Assembly (NCBI GenBank): GCA_023450775.1
Contig: JAEXGP010000175.1
Location: 1 to 17,814 of the forward strand
Direction: 5' to 3'
Length of the DNA stretch: 17,814 nucleotides
Origin: Actinomycetes bacterium
GTDB lineage: Bacteria > Actinomycetota > Acidimicrobiia > Acidimicrobiales > Microtrichaceae
In this document: positions 6,310-17,814 of the stretch, one piece after another
Position numbering within the stretch: position 1 is the stretch's first letter
How the letters are laid out: every line of letters begins with the position of its first letter
Program-made: the position numbers and the translations under genes
Notes under the pieces: generated by a model
Database searches by the model: none
What the model saw: the letters and a program-made list of their open reading frames with translations, nothing else
What the model was told of the DNA's origin: nothing

Positions 6310-6357
6310 GACCGGCTGTCGTCCGGGTCGCTCAGGCGACCGGGGCGGCAGCCGGTC
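6310..6357. promoter_or_regulatory. Long hairpin in the rplL-rpoB gap, possible RNase III or attenuation site
   Basis: Positions 6310-6331 pair with 6336-6357: 21 pairs (two G-U), one G-G mismatch at 6325/6342, and a TCAG loop. This is the longest continuous helix in the rplL-rpoB gap and lies between the rplL stop and both rpoB promoters, so it would only be in mRNA reading through from rplL. In E. coli this same gap holds an attenuator and an RNase III cut site; the parallel here is by position and shape, not by sequence. Confidence 0.6.
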
Positions 6358-6415
6358 CGCGTCCGGGGCCGCCCGCCGGGCCGCACCCCGGCAGGGTGGC
6401 GTGACGCGAGGGTGC

Positions 6416-6444
6416 TTGACCCCGGAGGGCCACCTTCGTACGCT
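6416..6444 (+). promoter_or_regulatory. Promoter P1 for rpoB-rpoC
   Basis: TTGACC (6416-6421), a 17-base spacer, TACGCT (6439-6444). This is a good match to the main (housekeeping) sigma consensus in its actinobacterial form. The start point would be about 250 bases before rpoB. Confidence 0.65.
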
Positions 6445-6524
6445 CCCCGGAGCCGAACGCCACGGTGTCGCGGTGGCCTCTCAGGAAGGGGTGCCGGCGA
6501 CCCCATCGGCCTGTTCCGGGCTGC

Positions 6525-6553
6525 TTGACCGACCCTGTACGTCCGCGTATTCT
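6525..6553 (+). promoter_or_regulatory. Promoter P2 for rpoB-rpoC
   Basis: TTGACC (6525-6530), a 17-base spacer, TATTCT (6548-6553), the best promoter match in the window. It repeats the TGCTTGACC context of P1 exactly 109 bases downstream. Transcription would begin near 6560 and leave a leader of about 140 bases that is T-rich around 6590-6635 and has no clear long hairpin. Confidence 0.75.
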
Positions 6554-6700
6554 GTTCGGTTGCCGTGCCCTGCCGTTCGTCCGTCGAAGCTTCTCTTTTC
6601 CAGCGAGATCAGGTCTCCCCTGGAATTTCCGCCTCGACGACGCGCGCCCGGGACTCGGTGACCACCCGCCGCCCGCCCAGCGCTCACAGGGAGTAGCTCC

Positions 6701-9700
6701 TTGTCCTCTCGCGTCACCTTCCGCGACCGCTATTCGTTCGCGAACCTCGACGAGGTTCTCGATCCGCCGAACCTGATCGCCATCCAGCGGGAGTCGTTCC
6801 GCTGGTTCGTCGAGCAGGGCCTGGCCGATGCCTTCCGCGACATCTCGCCCATCAAGGACTTCACCGAGACCCTGAGCCTCGAGCTGGAGTTCGACCCCTT
6901 CGACGAGGACCTGCGCCCGCCGCCGAAGTTCACGGTGGAGGAGTGCAAGGAGAAGGACATGACCTTCTCCGCGCCGATCTTCGCCCGCGCCCGGTTCATG
7001 AACGCGAACACCGGCGAGATCAAGGAGCAGACGGTGTTCATGGGGGACTTCCCCATGATGACGGACAAGGGCACGTTCATCATCAACGGCACCGAGCGCG
7101 TGGTGGTCAGCCAGCTCGTGCGCTCCCCGGGCGTCATCTTCCAGCCGGGTGAGCGGTTCCGACTGCGGAACCTGTCCAAGCACCAGCTGGTCACCGGCAC
7201 CATCCACCCGTACCGCGGCGAGTGGATCGAGTTCGACGTCGAGCAGAAGCCGGGCAAGGACCCGACGGCCGGCACCCGCGTCGCCCGCAAGCGCCGCCTG
7301 TCGCTGTTCGTCCTGCTGCGCGCGCTCGGCTACGACGAGGAGAACGCCCCGGGCTTCCTGGATGCGTTCGTCCGCCACTTCGACTTCCTGGAAGGGCAGT
7401 GGGAGAAGGACCGCGAGCTCGCCCCCACCCAGGACGAGGCGATCATCGAGATCTACAAGCGGGCCCGCCCGGGTGAGCCCGCCACGCCGGACTCGGCGCG
7501 GAACTACTTCAACAACGCGTTCTTCGAGCCGCGTCGCTACGACCTCAGCCGGGTCGGTCGCTACAAGCTGAACCGCAAGCTCGGCCCCGAGATCGAGCGG
7601 CTCCAGGAGCAGTTCCCGCAGCTGGCGGGCCTGCTCGACGTGCCGGATCCCGACCAGCCGGTGCTGAGCCGCTGCGAGGTCCTGGCCGCCACCACCTACC
7701 TGCTCAACCTGGCCGCCGGCACGCACGGCTACCGCCTGGACGACCAGGACCACTTCGCCAACCGGCGCATCCGGTCGGTCGGCGAGCTCATCCAGAACCA
7801 GGTCCGCATCGGCCTGTCCCGCATGGAGCGGGTCGTCCGCGAGCGCATGACCACCCAGGACGTCGAGGCGATCACGCCGACGACCCTGATCAACATCCGG
7901 CCCGTGGTCGCGGCGATCAAGGAGTTCTTCGGGACCTCCCAGCTCAGCCAGTTCATGGACCAGGTCAACCCGCTGTCCGGGCTGAACCACCGGCGTCGCC
8001 TCTCGGCCCTCGGCCCGGGCGGCCTGAGCCGTGAGCGCGCGGGCTTCGAGGTCCGCGACGTGCACTTCAGCCACTACGGCCGCATGTGCCCGATCGAGAC
8101 GCCCGAGGGTCCGAACATCGGCCTCCAGGGCGCGTTGGCCACCTTCGCCCGCGTCAACCAGTTCGGCTTCATCGAGACGCCGTACCGGAAGGTCGAGAAC
8201 GGCAAGGTCACCGACGAGATCGTCTACCTCCCCGCGGACGAGGAGGAGGAGTACATCGTCGCCCAGGCGAACACGCCGATCGGGCCCGACGGTCGCTTCA
8301 CCGCGGACCGCGTGCTCGTGCGGCGCTCGCCGCAGGCCGCCTCGCTGTCCGACCTCAAGCTGCAGCTGGAGCGGGACGAGTTCCTCGGCGCCACCACGGA
8401 GATCTCCGCCGTGGCCCCCGAGGAGGTCCAGCTCATGGACGTCTCCCCGCGGCAGATCGTCTCGGTCGGCACGGCGCTGATCCCCTTCCTCGAGCACGAC
8501 GACGCCAACCGTGCGCTCATGGGCGCCAACATGCAGAAGCAGGCCGTGCCGCTGCTGCGGGCCGAGGCGCCCTACATCGGCACCGGCATGGAGACCCGTG
8601 CCGCCCGTGACGCCGCGGACATGATCCTGGCGGCCGAGGACGGCACCGTCATCGAGGTCGACGGCAGCCAGATCGTCGTCGAGTACAAGAAGGCCGGCCG
8701 GGTCACCCACCGCCTCCACAAGTTCGAGCGCTCCAACCAGGACACCTGCATCAACCAGCGTCCTGCGGTCTCGGAGGGCCAGAAGGTCGCCGCCGGCGAC
8801 GTGCTGGCCGAGGGCCCCTCGACCGACAACGGCGAGCTGGCGCTGGGCAAGAACCTGCTCGTCGCCTTCATGCCGTGGGAGGGCTACAACTTCGAGGACG
8901 CCATCATCCTCTCGGAGCGGCTGGTCAAGGACGACGTGCTGACGTCGATCCACATCCACGAGCACGAGGTCGACGCCCGCGACACCAAGCTGGGTCCCGA
9001 GGAGATCACGCGGGACATCCCGAACCTCTCCGAGGAGATCCTGATGGACCTCGACGAGCGCGGCATCATCCGCGTCGGCGCCGAGGTCGACCCGGGCGAC
9101 GTCCTCGTCGGCAAGGTCACCCCCAAGGGCGAGACCGAGCTCACGCCCGAGGAGCGGCTGCTGCGCGCGATCTTCGGCGAGAAGGCCCGCGAGGTCCGTG
9201 ACACCTCCCTCAAGGTGCCCCACGGCGAGTCCGGCAAGGTCATCGACGTCAAGGTGTTCAGCCGCGACGACGAGCACGAGCTGCCGCCGGGCGTCAACCA
9301 GCTGGTGCGGGTCTACGTCGCCCAGAAGCGCAAGATCTCGGTGGGCGACAAGCTCGCCGGCCGCCACGGCAACAAGGGCGTCATCTCCCGCATCCTGCCG
9401 ATCGAGGACATGCCGTTCCTGGAGGACGGCACGCCGGTCGACATCATCCTGAACCCGCTCGGCGTCCCCTCCCGCATGAACGTGGGCCAGGTGCTCGAGA
9501 CGCACCTGGGCTGGGCCGCCCGCTGGGGCTGGGACGACGGCGACCGCCACGTGGGCGAGGACCCCGTGCGCGGCACCGAGACCAAGACCCGACCGGTCAC
9601 CCGCCCGGCCACCCTCGTCGCCACCCCGGTGTTCGACGGCGCCAAGTGGGACGAGGAGGAGATGGCGGGCCAGCACCCGACCATCAAGACGATCTTCTCG

Positions 9701-10303
9701 AACATCGAGCCCGAGTCGGTCCGTCCCGACTACGGCAACGGCGGTCGTCTGATCGGCACCGACGGCAAGGCCACGCTCTACAACGGCCGCACCGGCGAGC
9801 GCTACGACAACCCGGTCACCTGCGGCTACGCCTACATCCTGAAGCTGGCGCACCTCGTGGACGACAAGATCCACGCCCGGTCGACCGGCCCGTACTCCAT
9901 GATCACCCAGCAGCCGCTCGGCGGTAAGGCCCAGTTCGGTGGCCAGCGCTTCGGTGAGATGGAGGTGTGGGCGCTCGAGGCCTACGGCGCGGCGTACTGC
10001 CTGCAGGAGCTGCTGACCATCAAGTCCGACGACACCCTCGGCCGGGTCAAGGTCTACGAGGCGATCGTCAAGGGGGAGAACATCCCCGAGCCGGGCATCC
10101 CCGAGAGCTTCAAGGTGCTCATCAAGGAGATGCAGGCGCTGTGCCTGAACGTCGAGGTCCTCTCCCGCACGGGTGAGGAGATCAAGATGCGTGAGCTCGA
10201 CGAGGACTTCTTCCGTGCTGCCGAGGAGCTGGGCATCGACCTGTCCCGGCCCGAGCGCGGATCCGACGAGGACGACGCCCGCCGCCAGGCGGAGCGTCGC
10301 TGA
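6701..10303 (+). CDS. rpoB: DNA-directed RNA polymerase beta subunit
   Basis: RpoB forms one pincer of the polymerase and the rifampicin pocket. The protein has 1200 residues, close to actinobacterial size. The start is the TTG at 6701, with agggag (6688-6693) 7 bases upstream; no ATG or GTG nearby in frame fits. The N-terminus reads [20 protein letters not shown]. The rifampicin region is at about 414-442 ([20 protein letters not shown], then [12 protein letters not shown]). Asp420, His430, Arg433 and Ser435 are the sensitive-type residues (E. coli 516, 526, 529, 531), but E. coli Asn518 is Val422, Thr525 is Asn429 and Ile572 is Gln476 (PNIGLQGAL). Later blocks include [18 protein letters not shown], the [10 protein letters not shown] loop, and [20 protein letters not shown]. 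rpoC starts 20 bases after the stop. Confidence 0.98.
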   Translation: MSSRVTFRDRYSFANLDEVLDPPNLIAIQRESFRWFVEQGLADAFRDISPIKDFTETLSLELEFDPFDEDLRPPPKFTVEECKEKDMTFSAPIFARARFMNANTGEIKEQTVFMGDFPMMTDKGTFIINGTERVVVSQLVRSPGVIFQPGERFRLRNLSKHQLVTGTIHPYRGEWIEFDVEQKPGKDPTAGTRVARKRRLSLFVLLRALGYDEENAPGFLDAFVRHFDFLEGQWEKDRELAPTQDEAIIEIYKRARPGEPATPDSARNYFNNAFFEPRRYDLSRVGRYKLNRKLGPEIERLQEQFPQLAGLLDVPDPDQPVLSRCEVLAATTYLLNLAAGTHGYRLDDQDHFANRRIRSVGELIQNQVRIGLSRMERVVRERMTTQDVEAITPTTLINIRPVVAAIKEFFGTSQLSQFMDQVNPLSGLNHRRRLSALGPGGLSRERAGFEVRDVHFSHYGRMCPIETPEGPNIGLQGALATFARVNQFGFIETPYRKVENGKVTDEIVYLPADEEEEYIVAQANTPIGPDGRFTADRVLVRRSPQAASLSDLKLQLERDEFLGATTEISAVAPEEVQLMDVSPRQIVSVGTALIPFLEHDDANRALMGANMQKQAVPLLRAEAPYIGTGMETRAARDAADMILAAEDGTVIEVDGSQIVVEYKKAGRVTHRLHKFERSNQDTCINQRPAVSEGQKVAAGDVLAEGPSTDNGELALGKNLLVAFMPWEGYNFEDAIILSERLVKDDVLTSIHIHEHEVDARDTKLGPEEITRDIPNLSEEILMDLDERGIIRVGAEVDPGDVLVGKVTPKGETELTPEERLLRAIFGEKAREVRDTSLKVPHGESGKVIDVKVFSRDDEHELPPGVNQLVRVYVAQKRKISVGDKLAGRHGNKGVISRILPIEDMPFLEDGTPVDIILNPLGVPSRMNVGQVLETHLGWAARWGWDDGDRHVGEDPVRGTETKTRPVTRPATLVATPVFDGAKWDEEEMAGQHPTIKTIFSNIEPESVRPDYGNGGRLIGTDGKATLYNGRTGERYDNPVTCGYAYILKLAHLVDDKIHARSTGPYSMITQQPLGGKAQFGGQRFGEMEVWALEAYGAAYCLQELLTIKSDDTLGRVKVYEAIVKGENIPEPGIPESFKVLIKEMQALCLNVEVLSRTGEEIKMRELDEDFFRAAEELGIDLSRPERGSDEDDARRQAERR

Positions 10304-10323
10304 GAGAGGAACGACCCACCCCC

Positions 10324-14304
<3,981 letters not shown>

Positions 14305-14306
14305 GT

Positions 14307-14346
14307 CCCGTGGCAGACCCTCCTCCACAGGGGGGTTTGCCACGGG
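14307..14346. terminator. Strong hairpin after rpoC, probable terminator
   Basis: Positions 14307-14323 pair with 14330-14346: 17 pairs with two G-U wobbles and a 6-base loop, starting 3 bases after the rpoC stop. It is the best terminator shape in the window, but the bases that follow (tccaccccgg) are not a T-run. The right arm also contains the -35 box of the rpsL promoter candidate. Confidence 0.7.
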
Positions 14347-14365
14347 TCCACCCCGGCCCTAACCT
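14337..14365 (+). promoter_or_regulatory. Promoter candidate for the str operon (rpsL-rpsG-fusA)
   Basis: TTGCCA (14337-14342, five of six to consensus), a 17-base spacer, TAACCT (14360-14365). The -35 box lies within the right arm of the rpoC terminator hairpin. The start point would be near 14372, giving a leader of about 208 bases. Confidence 0.6.
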
Positions 14366-14371
14366 CAACCG

Positions 14372-14579
14372 GTCGCCCTGTCGGGGACGAGGCGCACCGC
14401 GCCCCGGTCCCGGTCGTGGCGCAGTGCGAGCTCCGCTCCGGCCAGCGCCTGTCGCGTGCCGGTCGTGCCGGGCTCGCCCGACATCTCGAAGCGGTCAGCG
14501 GCGGCGCCCTGCGCCCGCGGCGGGCCGCCGGAACGCACAGACAGCAGCCAGCACAGCAACGCAAGAACAGAGGTTCACC
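14372..14579 (+). promoter_or_regulatory. rpsL leader, structured, no gene seen
   Basis: GC-rich untranslated stretch. Near its 5' end, 14384-14388 pairs with 14407-14411 and encloses a 5-bp stem, 14391-14395 with 14399-14403. Further on, the stretch around 14502-14540 can form GC stems. The last 50 bases become A-rich (caacgcaagaacag), as is usual before a start site. I recognise no named RNA element. Confidence 0.3.
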
Positions 14580-14951
14580 GTGCCCACGATCGAGCAGCTG
14601 GTCCGCAAGGGCCGTCAGACCAAGCGCCGCAAGGAGTCCACGCCGGCGCTGAAGGGCGCCCCCCAGCGTCGTGGCGTCTGCACGCGCGTGTTCACCTCCA
14701 CGCCCAAGAAGCCGAACTCGGCGCTCCGCAAGGTCGCCCGTGTGCGCCTCTCGAGCGGCATCGAGGTCACGGCCTACATCCCGGGTGAGGGCCACAACCT
14801 CCAGGAGCACTCGATGGTGCTCGTCCGCGGCGGTCGTGTGAAGGACCTCCCCGGCGTTCGCTACAAGATCATCCGCGGCACGCTCGACACCTCCGGCGTC
14901 CGCGACCGCAAGCAGGCACGTTCGCGCTACGGCGCCAAGAAGGAGTCCTGA
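14580..14951 (+). CDS. rpsL: 30S ribosomal protein S12
   Basis: S12 lies at the decoding centre and controls accuracy. The protein has 123 residues, the usual length, starting at a GTG with agagg (14569-14573) 6 bases upstream; the N-terminus [11 protein letters not shown] is standard and confirms the start. The core [17 protein letters not shown] holds Lys43, and [14 protein letters not shown] holds Lys88 and Asp89. Both lysines are the streptomycin-sensitive form; Asp89 is the residue that RimO modifies in E. coli. It heads the str operon, and rpsG begins 1 base after its stop codon. Confidence 0.98.
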   Translation: MPTIEQLVRKGRQTKRRKESTPALKGAPQRRGVCTRVFTSTPKKPNSALRKVARVRLSSGIEVTAYIPGEGHNLQEHSMVLVRGGRVKDLPGVRYKIIRGTLDTSGVRDRKQARSRYGAKKES

Positions 14952-14952
14952 C

Positions 14953-15423
14953 ATGCCCCGCAAGGGTCCCGCCCCCCGCCGCCAGCTCCAGCCCGATCCC
15001 ATCTACCGGTCGGTGCTCGTCACGCAGGTCGTCAACAAGGTCCTGCAGCGGGGCAAGCGCTCCACCGCGGAGAAGATCGTCTACGACGCCCTCTCCACGA
15101 TCGAGGAGAAGACCGGGACCGACCCGGTGGTCACGCTGAAGCGGGCCATCGACAACGTCAAGCCGCAGCTCGAGGTCAAGAGCCGCCGCGTCGGCGGTGC
15201 CACCTACCAGGTGCCCGTCGAGGTCAAGCCCACCCGCGCCAACACCCTCGCCATCCGCTGGGTCGTCGGCTACGCCCGTCAGCGTCGTGAGCGGTCCATG
15301 TCGGAGCGCCTGGCCAACGAGCTGCTCGACGCCAGCAACGGCGTCGGCGCCGCCGCCAAGCGCAAGGAAGACCTGCACAAGATGGCCGAGTCCAACCGGG
15401 CCTTCGCCCACTACCGCTTCTGA
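14953..15423 (+). CDS. rpsG: 30S ribosomal protein S7
   Basis: S7 starts assembly of the 30S head by binding the 3' domain of 16S rRNA and contacts the E-site tRNA. The protein has 156 residues, the usual length. Visible blocks are [60 protein letters not shown] and the end [14 protein letters not shown]. The ATG has aaggag (14940-14945) inside the end of rpsL, 7 bases upstream, so translation is coupled to rpsL; in E. coli S7 acts on this same junction as repressor of the operon. Confidence 0.98.
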   Translation: MPRKGPAPRRQLQPDPIYRSVLVTQVVNKVLQRGKRSTAEKIVYDALSTIEEKTGTDPVVTLKRAIDNVKPQLEVKSRRVGGATYQVPVEVKPTRANTLAIRWVVGYARQRRERSMSERLANELLDASNGVGAAAKRKEDLHKMAESNRAFAHYRF

Positions 15424-15473
15424 TCCGGTTCGACTGAGCCGGACGATCCGGTCCGCGGTCGCCGCGTGACCGG
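15424..15473 (+). promoter_or_regulatory. Two hairpins between rpsG and fusA
   Basis: Straight after the rpsG stop, 15424-15431 pairs with 15436-15443 (8 bp, one wobble, GACT loop). A second compound stem pairs 15448-15452 with 15469-15473 and 15454-15458 with 15462-15466. They may reduce read-through or protect the upstream mRNA end. No promoter for fusA is evident in this 114-base gap. Confidence 0.4.
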
Positions 15474-15537
15474 GCCACCGATCACCGCAGCCCCCGCAAC
15501 CGCTCCCCGAGCGACCCCGAACGACTGAGACACGAAG

Positions 15538-17634
<2,097 letters not shown>

Positions 17635-17639
17635 TCGAA

Positions 17640-17712
17640 CCGGCGCACCGCGCCGGACCAGTCAGTTCGTCAGTACCACACCCGCAGAGTGACCCGGCCG
17701 TGTTGGCCGTTT
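17640..17712 (+). promoter_or_regulatory. fusA-tuf gap with two small hairpins
   Basis: A 7-bp perfect stem with a 3-base loop (17640-17646 with 17650-17656) follows the fusA stop by 5 bases. A 5-bp stem (17695-17699 with 17705-17709) is followed by TTT. These could lower read-through into tuf or be processing sites. No clear promoter is visible. Confidence 0.35.
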
Positions 17713-17733
17713 GATGGAAAGAGAGTGCCTGTC

Positions 17734-17814
17734 ATGGCGAAGGAGAAGTTCGAGCGGACGAAGCCTCACGTGAATGTGGGGACGATGGGTCACATCGATC
17801 ATGGGAAGACGACG
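17734..17814 (+). CDS. tuf: Elongation factor Tu, first 27 residues (partial, 3' end outside window)
   Basis: The second tuf copy, in the tufA position after fusA. Only the N-terminus is present: [20 protein letters not shown] followed by IDHGKTT, which contains the G1 GTP-binding motif GHIDHGKTT (19-27). The ATG at 17734 has ggaaagagag (17716-17725) 8 bases upstream. Codon use differs from fusA next door: of 27 codons five end in T and only four in C, whereas the first 27 codons of fusA have none in T and sixteen in C. This matches the unusual style of the other tuf fragment. Identity is certain from the motif and context. Confidence 0.96.
   Translation, partial: MAKEKFERTKPHVNVGTMGHIDHGKTT

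Noticed and set aside
6272..6661. Small open frame of 129 codons after rplL
   Set aside because: Composition is mostly Arg, Gly and Pro, and it overlaps the hairpins and both rpoB promoters. There is no ribosome site or recognisable fold.
6332..9874. Open frame of 1180 codons on the minus strand opposite rpoB
   Set aside because: The translation is a low-complexity Leu/Val/Asp/Gly/Arg mix with no motif and lies fully opposite rpoB. It is a mirror effect of GC-rich codon use. The same applies to 10054-14343 opposite rpoC and 14869-17571 opposite fusA.
14391..14403. GGCGCACCGCGCC occurs here and again at 17642-17654
   Set aside because: A 13-base self-pairing GC string in two leaders may be chance in DNA of this composition. 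Flanks do not match, so I do not call it a repeat family.
14580..14951. Possible streptomycin-resistance changes in S12
   Set aside because: Lys43 and Lys88 are both the normal, sensitive-type residues.

Overview
The window is high-GC DNA (third codon positions mostly C or G) with every recognisable gene on the + strand. Gene order, the form of RpoB and RpoC (including a coiled-coil insertion in RpoC like that of mycobacteria), the GTG and TTG starts and a promoter of leaderless type all suggest an actinobacterium. A deep lineage such as Acidimicrobiia is my guess; a database comparison would be needed to place it. This is core housekeeping DNA. I see no mobile element, CRISPR array, integrase or toxin/defence gene.

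Layout: (1) the 3' end of a tuf gene (2-124); (2) rpmG (L33); (3) an ECF sigma factor overlapping a membrane-anchored zinc-type anti-sigma factor (805-1825); (4) tRNA-Trp(CCA), secE and nusG; (5) rplK, rplA, rplJ and rplL; (6) rpoB and rpoC; (7) the str operon rpsL, rpsG, fusA; (8) the first 27 codons of a second tuf (17734-17814). The stretch thus runs from a tufB-type copy, upstream of secE, to a tufA-type copy at the end of the str operon. The gene products are translation elongation factors, ribosomal proteins, the SecE translocon subunit, the elongation factor NusG and the two large RNA polymerase subunits. Regulation appears to rest on structured leaders between rplA and rplJ and between rplL and rpoB, tandem promoters before rpoB, and a promoter for rpsL embedded in the rpoC terminator.

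No undescribed multi-gene system is evident. The points most worth a second look are: RpoC lacks all four cysteines of its second, normally near-universal zinc site, and L33 lacks one of four; RpoB has Gln in place of the usual Ile at a rifampicin-pocket position; NusG and L10 carry long acidic tails; both tuf fragments have codon use unlike every neighbour and sit exactly at the window ends; and several long, near-perfect hairpins lie between genes (665-739, 6310-6357, 14307-14346), none followed by a U-tract.
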